The notes beneath the pieces are model-generated. The model was given only the letters and a program-made list of their open reading frames with translations. It made no database searches and was not told the origin of the DNA. Made by a program: the position numbers and the translations under genes. Of a stretch of 39,945 bases of DNA, positions 16,187 to 23,893 are shown piece by piece (position 1 is the first letter of the stretch; each line of letters begins with the position of its first letter). This DNA is from Coriobacteriales bacterium (GTDB lineage Bacteria; Actinomycetota; Coriobacteriia; Coriobacteriales; Atopobiaceae): NCBI GenBank assembly GCA_030529665.1, contig JAUMWL010000005.1, positions 1-39,945 on the forward strand, written 5' to 3'.

Positions 16187-16978
16187 TTAGTCCTTCTCCA
16201 ACTCGTGCTCTGCGTATTGGTCACGCGTCCAGTACAGCGCCTCCTTGCCGTCGCGCAAAACGATGACGCGCCGGGCAACGGCCAAGGAGACCTCGTACAG
16301 GGCAAGCATGACCGCATACATAAGGATCATGGTTATGGGCGATGCGTCGGGCGTTACGGCGCCGCACAGCGCAAGCAGCACGACGTACACGTAGCGCCAC
16401 TGGCTCCTAAACGTGCGATAGGGAACCACGTGCAGAATGGAGAGATAGAAGATGATGAGCGGCAGCTGAAACGCAATGCCAAAGCCCACCTCCAGAAGCA
16501 TCATTATGGAGAGGTAGTCCTCGGCGTTTACGGTTGCCGTAGCAAACTCGGTAATCTGCTCTATGAGCCATCCAAACGCAGCCCTTTGGATCACAAAGTA
16601 GCAAAAGATCATTCCAAGGAAGAACAGGCCCACCATGGCCGCCACCGTGGGCAGGACCCATTTACGCTCCTTGGCGGTAAGCGCTGGCAAGAAGAACCCC
16701 AGCGTCTCCCACAATATGATGGGCGTGCAGGTTATGGCACCAAAGAACAGGGCTATCTTAAAGCGGATGCTAAATCCTCCCAACGCCGAGAGGACCGTGA
16801 GCTCGGACCCCTCCGGCAAGACCGCATTAATGGGGTCGAGCATGATCTCTATGAGCGTTGGCGTGGCAAAGTACACCACCAAGGCGGCGCAGATAACCGA
16901 TACTATAACGATGGTAAGGCGCCTCCTAAATTCGGCCAAGTGGTCGAACAGGGGCATGCGTGCTGGTCCTATGGGCAT
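16187..16978 (-). CDS. tatC: Sec-independent protein translocase TatC
   Basis: A 263-residue membrane protein with six hydrophobic segments, the core receptor of the twin-arginine translocase that exports folded proteins. The N-terminus MPLFDHLAEFRRRL is the family signature (HLxELRxR) that recognises twin-arginine signals, followed by TM1 (IVIVSVICAALVVYF). The conserved PFERVSF-type region and the final cytoplasmic tail (DQYAEHELEKD) are in place. Start at 16978 or at the internal Met8 (16957); the latter gives the more usual N-terminus. It follows the tatB-like gene by 17 bases in one operon. Confidence 0.92.
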   Translation of the reverse strand: MPIGPARMPLFDHLAEFRRRLTIVIVSVICAALVVYFATPTLIEIMLDPINAVLPEGSELTVLSALGGFSIRFKIALFFGAITCTPIILWETLGFFLPALTAKERKWVLPTVAAMVGLFFLGMIFCYFVIQRAAFGWLIEQITEFATATVNAEDYLSIMMLLEVGFGIAFQLPLIIFYLSILHVVPYRTFRSQWRYVYVVLLALCGAVTPDASPITMILMYAVMLALYEVSLAVARRVIVLRDGKEALYWTRDQYAEHELEKD

Positions 16979-16995
16979 GGTTTTGTCGAGAAGGC

Positions 16996-17550
16996 CTAGG
17001 CCTGCTCGCCCTCCTCTCCCGACGGATCGTCCTCACCTTGCGAAGCGGCTTCCTTTGCCTGTGCCCGCGAGCTCCTTTGCGAGCCAAGCGCATAGAGGTC
17101 GGCAGCGGTCGTGCGCACGGGCTCGTCCTTTAGCTCGTCGCCTGCGACGACCTGTGGAGCGGCGTCATCGGACTCTGCCTCCGCAGCCCTTGCAGCCTCG
17201 GCCTCGGCCGCAGCCTTGCGCTCTGCCGTTAGGCGGGCCTTCCGCTCGGCAAACGTCTCGCGTCGAGGTTGCGGCTCTTCGGGCACTTCGCTGGCCTCTG
17301 TCGGCTCGCCGTCGTCCCCATTGAGCGCCGCAGCCTCGCGCTTGCGCTGCTTGGGAGACTTTTCCAGTTCCTCCGACGCGGGGTCCATGATGTTTGTCTG
17401 AACGACCTCCGTAAAGCCGTCGGACGCCTCGCGAAACTGCCGAAGCACCCTGCCCAGCGTCCTTCCCATTCCCGGCAGCTTGTCCGGGCCAAACAGCAAG
17501 AACGCGAAGACCACGATTATTACGAGCTCGGTCTCCCCTATGCCAAACAC
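16996..17550 (-). CDS. tatB: TatA/TatB-family translocase subunit
   Basis: A 184-residue single-pass protein of the twin-arginine translocase. Residues 3-20 (GIGETELVIIVVFAFLLFGPDKLP) give the short N-terminal helix and FGP hinge common to TatA and TatB, followed by an amphipathic helix (GRTLGRVLRQFREASDGF). The Glu in GETE and the length, with a long acidic and Lys-rich cytoplasmic tail, favour TatB over TatA. The start is GTG at 17550. It lies between a STAS protein and tatC with 17-19 base gaps. No second TatA gene is in the window. Confidence 0.85.
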   Translation of the reverse strand: MFGIGETELVIIVVFAFLLFGPDKLPGMGRTLGRVLRQFREASDGFTEVVQTNIMDPASEELEKSPKQRKREAAALNGDDGEPTEASEVPEEPQPRRETFAERKARLTAERKAAAEAEAARAAEAESDDAAPQVVAGDELKDEPVRTTAADLYALGSQRSSRAQAKEAASQGEDDPSGEEGEQA

Positions 17551-17569
17551 ATTGCCTGCCTTTCCGCGC

Positions 17570-17881
17570 CTAGGCGCGCACTCCCAGCTCGTCGCTCACA
17601 CCCAGCATGGTAAGCACTCGAGCCACGTTGCGCTGGGGATGCAGCACGCAAAACGATGCACCGGCATCGGCCGCACGGTGCGCGGCACCAACCAACACGC
17701 CAATCCCCGTGGAGTCGATGTAAGACGTTTGAGCAAGGTCGACCTCAATCGTAGGCTTGCCCGCCTCGGACGCCTCCTCAAGCGCGCGCCGGAGCTCATT
17801 TGCGTTCGACACGTCCACCTCTCCCGCAACGGCCACCACGAACTTGTTGTCTTTTGCCTGGCTGGTCACGTTTACAGACAT
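17570..17881 (-). CDS. STAS-domain anti-sigma factor antagonist (SpoIIAA/RsbV-like)
   Basis: A 103-residue STAS protein. The phospho-acceptor motif YIDSTGIGVLV is intact with Ser57 as the expected phosphorylation site; VVAVAGEVDVSNANELRRAL is the opening beta-alpha unit. Such proteins, when unphosphorylated, bind an anti-sigma kinase and free an alternative sigma factor. No kinase, sigma factor or phosphatase is adjacent; instead it sits between a membrane TPR protein (21 bases upstream) and tatB (19 bases downstream), so the partner must be encoded elsewhere. Confidence 0.88.
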   Translation of the reverse strand: MSVNVTSQAKDNKFVVAVAGEVDVSNANELRRALEEASEAGKPTIEVDLAQTSYIDSTGIGVLVGAAHRAADAGASFCVLHPQRNVARVLTMLGVSDELGVRA

Positions 17882-17902
17882 GCTGGACCCCCTTACTACG
17901 TA

Positions 17903-18793
17903 CTATATGTCGTTATTGTTTGCAATGACTCCCGGCAAGCCCGCCTGCGGCTTGGCGTTGGTGCCCAGCAGCTCCTCGTTGGTGAGCTTGGAGAAGTCTG
18001 CGGAGTAGGAGTTTATGCTGGCGATGTGCTCCTCAGCAAAGCTCTTTACCCCGTACTCGTTATTCGCGTCGGTCTCCGCCGCCTTTTGGTAGGCGGACAA
18101 TGCGTTGGTAAAGTCATACTGCCACTCATAGAACAGACCAAGGTGCGCCCAGGCAAGCGGGTAATCCGACTTCTCCTCCGCGATCTTCTTCATGGCATCC
18201 ACGGACTCCTGGGTCTTGCCCAGGTAGTATTGGGCCGAGATCTTTTGCACCTCCACCGCATCGGAGTCCTGAATCGCCAGGTAGCGGTCAAAGTACTCCA
18301 CGGACTTGTTCAGGAGGTCGTTGGAATACGCCTTCTCCTCGTCCGTGCTGCTGCTGTATTGCGCACTGTAGCCCCAGTTCATATAGGTCTGCCCCAAATT
18401 AAGAAGGGCCGCGAGGTTGTTGGGGTCTTCCTCCAGTCGCTTCTGGAACTTCTTTACCGTGTCCGCATTCTGTTCTGCGAGGTCTTTGAGGGTATCGTTG
18501 TCGGGGACCCCGGCGGTTACGTCGTCGGTGGTCTCCTCCGTTGCGGACTCCTCCGACGCCTTGGCATCGTCATCCGTCTTTTGGGAGTCGTCCGCGTTCT
18601 CGGTGTTCTCCGTGTCCTGGGCATCCTGGGCGTCAGCCTGGTCGGCCGAGTTCGAGTCGCCGGCAAAGATAGGCGCGAGTGAGGGCAGCATCATGGAGAG
18701 CGCCATAATAACCGCAAAGATGCCGATTACGATCTTTGTTCCCTTGGACATTTGCCGCGGGCCACCGAGTTCCTTGTTGGGCTTGTTCGCCAT
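17903..18793 (-). CDS. Membrane-anchored TPR protein
   Basis: A 296-residue protein with one N-terminal membrane segment (about residues 20-43, IVIGIFAVIMALSMMLPSLAP). An Asp/Glu/Ser-rich linker of about 70 residues follows, then C-terminal tetratricopeptide repeats (NLAALLNLGQTYMNWG, AQYYLGKTQESVDAMKK, PLAWAHLGLFYEWQYDFTNALSAYQKA). The start is taken as ATG at 18793 because AAAGGGG has workable spacing to it; an ATG three codons earlier would be too close. The repeats would lie outside the membrane and bind partner proteins. It heads a cluster with the STAS and Tat genes. Function is not known. Confidence 0.75.
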   Translation of the reverse strand: MANKPNKELGGPRQMSKGTKIVIGIFAVIMALSMMLPSLAPIFAGDSNSADQADAQDAQDTENTENADDSQKTDDDAKASEESATEETTDDVTAGVPDNDTLKDLAEQNADTVKKFQKRLEEDPNNLAALLNLGQTYMNWGYSAQYSSSTDEEKAYSNDLLNKSVEYFDRYLAIQDSDAVEVQKISAQYYLGKTQESVDAMKKIAEEKSDYPLAWAHLGLFYEWQYDFTNALSAYQKAAETDANNEYGVKSFAEEHIASINSYSADFSKLTNEELLGTNAKPQAGLPGVIANNNDI

Positions 18794-18864
18794 CTGTTCC
18801 ATCCCCTTTGAGTTGGAAACTTCCTAGGTAGAGAGTTGCAATCTTTAGAGTTATGCGCGCAAAG

Positions 18865-18890
18865 GCCCTTTAGTCAAGCGACCAAAGGGC
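18865..18890 (-). terminator. Small hairpin before the TPR gene cluster
   Basis: GCCCTTTAGTC and GACCAAAGGGC pair with one mismatch around a 4-base loop, in the gap between the aminotransferase stop and the TPR gene start. The tail is CTTTGCG on the minus strand, weak for a terminator; it may also be a leader structure. Confidence 0.35.
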
Positions 18891-18930
18891 ACGTTTGCTC
18901 ATTCTCCACAACTCTGTACGTTTTTTAAGC

Positions 18931-18959
18931 GGCACACGGTTTCCGGGAAATGGTGTGCC
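18931..18959 (-). terminator. Hairpin after the aminotransferase gene
   Basis: GGCACAC..TTTCC and GGAAA..GTGTGCC pair over about 13 bp. It lies 12 bases after the aminotransferase stop. A run of six T lies on the plus-strand side rather than the minus-strand side, so on the transcript it reads as A, not U. It shares arms with the hairpins at 12251-12284 and 20310-20341. Confidence 0.45.
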
Positions 18960-18971
18960 AATGCCACCGGC

Positions 18972-20258
18972 TTACGAGCGAGAGGATCGCTCCATGCGCA
19001 CGGCAACGAGCTTTACCGCCAAGACGAACACGTCGAGCGCGGCATCGAGCTCGTCAAGCGACGGGAAGGTGGGCGCTATGCGAATGTTGGTATCGCGCGG
19101 GTCGTTGCCATAGGGCCACGTGGCACCCGCACCGGTGAGGGTAACGCCAAGCTCTGCCATAAGGGCAACGATGGCCTTGGCCGAACCCTGCGGCCCGTCA
19201 AACGACACGAAGTAGCCGCCCTTGGGATTGGTCCATGTGGCAATGCCCAGGTCACCCAACCCCTCTTGCAGCTTGCGCTGCACCAGCTCGAAGCGCGGTC
19301 GCAGCACCTCGGCGTGCTTTTTCATGTGCGCGTGCACGCCTTCAGCATTCTTGAGGAATCGCACATGCGCAAGCTGCGAGATCTTCTCGGGGCTGACGCG
19401 CTCAATGGCAAATGCCGCGCGCAGCTCTGCCATGTCGGCGGGGCTGGCCGTAACAAAGGCCATACCGGAGCTGGGAAAGGTCACCTTTGCCGTTGAGGCA
19501 AACTCATACACGAGGTCGCACGCGCCGGCCTCCTTGATGGCATCAAAGATGTTTAGAAGCTCGTCACCCTGGTCGTAGAGGTCATGCACCGCATAGGCGT
19601 TGTCCCAAAAGATGCGAAAGTCCGGTGCGGCCGGCTTGAGGGAGGCGAACCTTTTTACCACCTCGTCGGAATAGGTGATGCCAGTGGGATTGGCGTACTT
19701 GGGAACGCACCAGATGCCCTTTATTGACGCATCGGACGCCACCAGACGCTCCACCTCGTCCATGTTGGGGCCATCGTCGCGCATCTGGATGGGTATGTTG
19801 GTAATTCCATATCGCTCGGTTATGGCAAAGTGACGGTCGTAGCCAGGGCTCGGGCACAAGAACTTGACCTCGTCCAGCTTGCACCAAGGCACGTTGCCGC
19901 CAATGCCCTTGGTGTAGGCGTTAACGACCACGTCGTGCATGAGGTTGAGGCTCGATGAGCCGCTTACCACAACGTTTGCAGGATCGACGCCCAAAATCTG
20001 GGCAGCAAGGCGACGCGCGGAAGGCAGGCCGTTTGGCACGCCGTAGTTGTCGGCGGGCATGCCCTCGTCCGTGAGGTCTGTCGTGCTGTCAATGAGGTCA
20101 AGCATGGGCAAAGACAGGTCGGTCTGCTGCTTGCTCGGCTTTCCGCGGGCCATGTCGAGCTTGAGCCCCTTTGCACGTACCTCGGACTCTTGTTGCTCCA
20201 GCTGCTTCAAGGCGGCTTCGAGCTCGGCGTTACTCATGGATTCATATATGCTTGGCAT
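18972..20258 (-). CDS. Aspartate aminotransferase, class I fold, subgroup Ic type
   Basis: A 428-residue PLP-dependent aminotransferase. The early LDMARGKPSKQQTDLS motif (residues 34-49) is characteristic of the subgroup Ic aspartate aminotransferases described from Corynebacterium. GSSSLNLMHDVVVNAY binds the cofactor phosphate, VPKYANPTG and FWDNAYAVHDL are the conserved substrate and cofactor segments, and Lys258 in FASTAKVTF is the expected Schiff-base lysine. It would exchange the amino group between aspartate and 2-oxoglutarate. The start is ATG at 20258 with GAAGGAG upstream. It is divergent from the small plus-strand gene and is flanked on both sides by similar hairpins. Confidence 0.88.
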   Translation of the reverse strand: MPSIYESMSNAELEAALKQLEQQESEVRAKGLKLDMARGKPSKQQTDLSLPMLDLIDSTTDLTDEGMPADNYGVPNGLPSARRLAAQILGVDPANVVVSGSSSLNLMHDVVVNAYTKGIGGNVPWCKLDEVKFLCPSPGYDRHFAITERYGITNIPIQMRDDGPNMDEVERLVASDASIKGIWCVPKYANPTGITYSDEVVKRFASLKPAAPDFRIFWDNAYAVHDLYDQGDELLNIFDAIKEAGACDLVYEFASTAKVTFPSSGMAFVTASPADMAELRAAFAIERVSPEKISQLAHVRFLKNAEGVHAHMKKHAEVLRPRFELVQRKLQEGLGDLGIATWTNPKGGYFVSFDGPQGSAKAIVALMAELGVTLTGAGATWPYGNDPRDTNIRIAPTFPSLDELDAALDVFVLAVKLVAVRMERSSRS

Positions 20259-20309
20259 GTGCTCTCCTTCGCAACTGTTCGGTGCCATGTCCATTTTTGT
20301 CACGCATAT

Positions 20310-20341
20310 TATGGCACACCTTCCCTGTGGGGTGTGCCATA
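20310..20341. promoter_or_regulatory. Perfect 11-bp inverted repeat between divergent genes
   Basis: TATGGCACACC and GGTGTGCCATA are perfect arms with a 10-base gap, in the 129-base region between the aminotransferase (minus) and the small unknown gene (plus). It could be an operator serving both. Its arms match those of the hairpin at 18931-18959 on the other side of the aminotransferase gene. Confidence 0.45.
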
Positions 20342-20387
20342 CGGTTCTGGTACCATAGGTTCTTACACGACACAATGGGAGGACCGC

Positions 20388-20666
20388 ATGAAGTTTTCCT
20401 CGGGACCCATATCGCCTTCGCACCCAGCCGATGAGTTTGGCGAGCTTCAGCACCTTGTTGACGACCTCTACAAGGTAAACCCATCGCAGGCCGTCAAGCG
20501 CGTGGACGTGCTCGTCCGCGCCGAGGTCAACGACCTTTCGGATGACCTCATGGAGGTCGTCAACCTCCTGCCCGCAGGCTCATACAAGCGCTACCGGCTC
20601 TGCGAGCAGCTCAACTCCATCATCACCGCCCACGGATGGGCGTATTTGTACGGCACCGTGGAGTGA
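20388..20666 (+). CDS. Conserved-looking small hypothetical protein, 92 residues
   Basis: A 92-residue soluble protein, start ATG at 20388 after GGGAGG. It is acidic and helical in the middle (FGELQHLVDDLYKVNPSQAVKRVDVLVRAEVNDLSDDLMEVVNLLP), ending YLYGTVE. I do not recognise a family. Its stop codon is the first three bases of one arm of a 26-bp palindrome whose other arm ends with the nhaA stop, so both transcripts probably end in the same structure. The strong ribosome binding site and clean frame support it as a real gene. Confidence 0.7.
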   Translation: MKFSSGPISPSHPADEFGELQHLVDDLYKVNPSQAVKRVDVLVRAEVNDLSDDLMEVVNLLPAGSYKRYRLCEQLNSIITAHGWAYLYGTVE

Positions 20667-20727
20667 GCAGAAAGGGGTTACCCCTTTTGGCTACCTTGAG
20701 TCAAAAGGGGTAACCCCTTTCTGCTCA
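20664..20727. terminator. 26-bp perfect palindrome shared by two convergent genes (copy 3)
   Basis: Arms 20664-20689 and 20702-20727 are perfectly complementary with a 12-base loop. The arms begin exactly at the TGA stop of the small plus-strand gene and the TGA stop of nhaA on the minus strand. Within each arm is a AAAGGGGTTACCCCTTTT block. It should terminate transcription from both sides. Confidence 0.75.
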
Positions 20728-22149
20728 CCCTTCCTTCTTCATGCCAGATAGGACCGCGTCGGCAATACGCACAAACGCCAGGCCCACAGTGGCCGAGGTG
20801 ACCGACCCCGCAAGGATTGCGCACTTGGCCGCCATGACCAGTTCAGGCTCAGGAAACGCCAGGCCCGCAATAAGAATGGACATGGTAAATCCCAGGCCGC
20901 CCATAATGCCCACGGCTATTATCTGCATCGCGTCCACGTGCTTTGGCAGTTTGGCAAAGCCGATCTTTACCAGCCCAAAGGTAACCAAGATAATGCCAAC
21001 GGGCTTGCCCAGCACCGCCCCAAGGTAGGCTCCCAAGGTAACGGAGTTCGTAACGATAGCGCCAATGTCGGCCCCCACCAAGCGCACCTGTGCGTTTACG
21101 AAGGCAAACAGCGGCAGAATAACAAAGTTGACCAAAACCGAAATGTTGCGTTCGGCACGTTGCAGCGGCGGCGTCACGTGATGCATGACACGCTCCACGA
21201 TGTTTGCGTCGTCGGTAAAGTCGTGCTGGCCAAGCACGTGGCTCTCGTCGTTGTAGTCGTTAACGAGCGCCTCGGTCCATTTGTCCAGCCAATCGTGAAG
21301 TGCCGTAAGGCGAATGTCGCTCTTTACCGGCAAAAAGAAGGCAAGGATAACCCCAGCAAGCGTTGCATGGATGCCCGAATTGTACATGCACACCCACAGG
21401 AGCAGCCCCACGGCCGCATATGGCTTGAGGGTGTACACGCGCGCATTTTGCAAAAGCGCCAGGATGAGCACGGTGCCCACCGAAGCCGCGACCCATGACA
21501 CATAGGGCGTCTGCCCATAGCACGAGGCTAGGACCACAATGGCCAAGATGTCGTCTGCGATGGCCAGCGTTTGAAAGAAGACCTTGGTCTCCGGCGCTAT
21601 GCGATCGCCAAGCAACGACATGACGCCTAGCGCAAACGCTATGTCGGTCGCTATGGGTATTGCCCAGCCGCTAGCGGTCGAGCCCTGATTGAGGAGCAGA
21701 TAGATGAGCGCCGGCACCGCCACTCCACCAACGGCGGCCAGCATGGGCAGGGCAGCCTGACGAGGTTTTCTGAGCTGCCCCACGGTCATCTCGTACTTTA
21801 GCTCGATGCCAACCAGCAAAAAGAATATGGACATGAGCCCGTCGTTTACAAACTCCTCAAACGAAATGCTAAACGAGAAGGACCCAATCATAAGGCCGAC
21901 AGGTGTCTCGAGGACCTTTATCACATACTTATGAGCGGGCGAATTTGCCACGATGACTGCCAAGATGGCGGCAAAGACCATAACCGCTGCGGCAATGGTT
22001 CCGTTTGACGTGATCCCCTCAAATACCGAACGCTGATGCAGCCGCCGGATCACGGCAGGATCGTCAATAATGGACTCGCGATTTCCCTCGGAGTCCTCAA
22101 ACTCGGTTACAAGTGCACCGTTTTCCTCGTGAGCCAATATATCTGACAC
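20725..22149 (-). CDS. nhaA: Na+/H+ antiporter NhaA
   Basis: A 474-residue integral membrane antiporter of the NhaA family with about twelve hydrophobic segments, exchanging protons for Na+ or Li+ for pH and salt homeostasis. The key AIPIATDIAFALGV segment carries the ion-binding aspartate region, and FFLLVGIELKYEMTVGQL is also typical. Before TM1 there is an N-terminal cytoplasmic stretch of about 50 residues. The start is taken as GTG at 22149 with GGGGGCGG upstream; an earlier GTG at 22185 lacks a ribosome site. It has its own promoter and a shared palindromic terminator. Confidence 0.9.
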   Translation of the reverse strand: MSDILAHEENGALVTEFEDSEGNRESIIDDPAVIRRLHQRSVFEGITSNGTIAAAVMVFAAILAVIVANSPAHKYVIKVLETPVGLMIGSFSFSISFEEFVNDGLMSIFFLLVGIELKYEMTVGQLRKPRQAALPMLAAVGGVAVPALIYLLLNQGSTASGWAIPIATDIAFALGVMSLLGDRIAPETKVFFQTLAIADDILAIVVLASCYGQTPYVSWVAASVGTVLILALLQNARVYTLKPYAAVGLLLWVCMYNSGIHATLAGVILAFFLPVKSDIRLTALHDWLDKWTEALVNDYNDESHVLGQHDFTDDANIVERVMHHVTPPLQRAERNISVLVNFVILPLFAFVNAQVRLVGADIGAIVTNSVTLGAYLGAVLGKPVGIILVTFGLVKIGFAKLPKHVDAMQIIAVGIMGGLGFTMSILIAGLAFPEPELVMAAKCAILAGSVTSATVGLAFVRIADAVLSGMKKEG

Positions 22150-22195
22150 GCGCCGCCCCCTTTTGACCAAATCACAAGCCTGCACGTACCATTTT

Positions 22196-22224
22196 AGTAT
22201 ACGCCTTGCTCAAAGATGTGGTAA
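22196..22224 (-). promoter_or_regulatory. Sigma-70-type promoter of nhaA
   Basis: On the minus strand TTACCA (22219-22224) and TATACT (22196-22201) are separated by 17 bases, placing the transcript start about 40 bases before the GTG start codon. The -10 is a 5/6 match and the -35 a 4/6 match to consensus. Confidence 0.65.
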
Positions 22225-22308
22225 GGAAGCGCATTGGACTGGGTGGCGTGTTAGCATAGACGCATGACGTTTAACGGCACGCGTTGCGGTAGTAAAGAGG
22301 TGCTTCTT

Positions 22309-23562
22309 ATGGCATGGAACACAAACGTACTCGTAGGACAATCCGGCGGACCAACGGCTGCGATAAACGCAAGCTTGGCAGGCGTGTTTGATACGGCGCG
22401 CGATCTTGGCGCGCATGTGCTGGGCATGCGCTACGGCATAGAGGGGTTCTTGGCGGGACGAATCGTGCACCTCGACCGTACGCTGGGAGACCCCATGGAC
22501 GTTGAGCTGTTGCGGCGCACGCCTGCGAGCTTTTTGGGCAGCTGTAGGTTTAAGCTGCCCCAGCCCGACGAGGATCCCGCGTTCTATGAGAACGCGTTCA
22601 AGAAGTTTGCGGACGCACGGGTCGGCGCCGTCTTCTATATTGGTGGCAACGACTCCATGGACACCATCGACAAGCTCAGCCGATGGGGAAACGCGCACAA
22701 CAGCCCCATTCGCTTTATTGGCATTCCCAAGACCATAGACAACGACCTTGTTGGCACCGACCACACGCCCGGATATGGCAGCGCCGCAAAGTACATTGCG
22801 ACCTCCATGCGTGAGATAGCGCGCGACTCCAGCGTCTATGACCTCAAGAGCGTCACGTTTGTGGAAATAATGGGCCGTGACGCCGGTTGGCTCACGGGAT
22901 CGGCGTGCTTGGCCGGAACGCAGGGCAACCCCTGCCCCGACCTCGTGCTTCTTCCCGAGGTCACGCTCGACCAAGAGGCCCTGCTCAATCGCCTGGCACT
23001 GCTTTTGGACAGAAAGAACACCATCGTGGTCGCGGTAAGCGAAGGCGTGCGGCACCGCGACGGCACGCTGTTGTGCGAGGCGGCTGCCGAGGCGGCGGAT
23101 GGCACGCGTCTGGATGCGTTTGGGCACGTGGCCTCTCTTTCGGGCACCGGACGTTACTTGGCAAGCGTCACGCGTGCCGCGCTGGGATGCAAGACCCGTG
23201 CCATTGAGCTCTCCACCCTCCAACGTTGCGCCAGCCACGTTGCCAGCGCGACCGACCTTGCCGAAGCCTACTCGCTTGGTGGGGCGGGCGTCATCGAGGC
23301 GCACAACGGCAACACCGGCATGATGAGCTCCATCCGGCGCATCTTTGACAAGCCCTATTTGTACGACACCGTTATGACCCCCATTGAGGACGTTGCCAAC
23401 AAGGAGCGCAAGGTTCCGCGCGAGTTCATATCGGTGGACGGAATGAACGTGACGGCGCTGTTTGAGCGTTACGCCAGGCCACTCATTGAGGGGGAGGTGT
23501 CGCCCACCTATCTGGGCGGTGTCCCCCATCACATTACCCCGCTTGACGGCGACCGCGCATAG
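22309..23562 (+). CDS. Phosphofructokinase, probably diphosphate-dependent
   Basis: A 417-residue phosphofructokinase for the committed step of glycolysis. QSGGPTAAINASL is the N-terminal phosphate loop, GGNDSMDT (residues 112-119) stands where ATP enzymes have GGDGS, and PKTIDNDL (140-147) has Lys141 where ATP enzymes have Gly. Both changes are the accepted signs of pyrophosphate use, making it a diphosphate-fructose-6-phosphate 1-phosphotransferase. The MGRDAGWLTGSACLAG substrate motif is intact. The start is ATG at 22309 after AAAGAGG. It stands alone on the plus strand and is followed by a perfect GC hairpin and a repeat array. Confidence 0.88.
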   Translation: MAWNTNVLVGQSGGPTAAINASLAGVFDTARDLGAHVLGMRYGIEGFLAGRIVHLDRTLGDPMDVELLRRTPASFLGSCRFKLPQPDEDPAFYENAFKKFADARVGAVFYIGGNDSMDTIDKLSRWGNAHNSPIRFIGIPKTIDNDLVGTDHTPGYGSAAKYIATSMREIARDSSVYDLKSVTFVEIMGRDAGWLTGSACLAGTQGNPCPDLVLLPEVTLDQEALLNRLALLLDRKNTIVVAVSEGVRHRDGTLLCEAAAEAADGTRLDAFGHVASLSGTGRYLASVTRAALGCKTRAIELSTLQRCASHVASATDLAEAYSLGGAGVIEAHNGNTGMMSSIRRIFDKPYLYDTVMTPIEDVANKERKVPREFISVDGMNVTALFERYARPLIEGEVSPTYLGGVPHHITPLDGDRA

Positions 23563-23581
23563 TACGGCCGCGACAAAGGCA

Positions 23582-23619
23582 GGTTCGCGCGCCTAAACCG
23601 CGGTGTAGGCGCGCGAACC
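23582..23619 (+). terminator. 14-bp hairpin after the phosphofructokinase gene
   Basis: GGTTCGCGCGCCTA and TAGGCGCGCGAACC are perfect arms with a 10-base loop, 20 bases after the stop codon. There is no T tract, so it may be a stability element or a Rho-type pause rather than a classical terminator. Confidence 0.5.
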
Positions 23620-23627
23620 ACAGCGAA

Positions 23628-23893
23628 AACCTCCGCTTTGATGCGCAGCAAAGCGATCGCGCGCAAAAGCGGAGGTTACATAGGCCAAAACGCCCTGCAA
23701 ACCTCCGTTTTGACGCGCAGCGTGCATAGCGTGTGCCAATACGGAGGTTTGGATGCCTCCAAAGGTGATTTAACCTCCGCTTTTGCACACGCCGCGACTT
23801 GCGCGCGTTAATACGGACGTTTCGGCGCCCAAACTGGTCGCGTTACCTCCGGATAAACGCGCGACGCGGTCGCCCGTCTACAGCAACGCCACA
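23628..23893. repeat. 72-bp-period palindromic repeat array, locus 1
   Basis: Four units begin with AACCTCC-type arms at 23628, 23700, 23772 and 23844, a period of exactly 72. The first three are 50 bp long, each opening AACCTCCGYTTT and closing with its complement (GGAGGTT at 23677 and 23749; a mutated GGACGTT at 23821). The intervals are exactly 22 bp and weakly alike (GGNGCC..AAA). The fourth keeps only the left arm (TACCTCCGGATAAACGCG) and runs into the 3' end of the neighbouring minus-strand gene. Related units lie at 28996-29106. Confidence 0.8.

Noticed and set aside
23534-23788. Minus-strand reading frame of 84 codons with repeating NLRF/KRRF peptides
   Set aside because: It arises from the palindromic 72-bp repeats, which keep the frame because 72 is divisible by three; no ribosome site and overlap with the phosphofructokinase end.
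23628-23893. Regular repeats with constant intervals, resembling a CRISPR array
   Set aside because: The repeats are long palindromes that diverge strongly inside, the 22-bp intervals resemble each other rather than being unique, and no cas genes are near.
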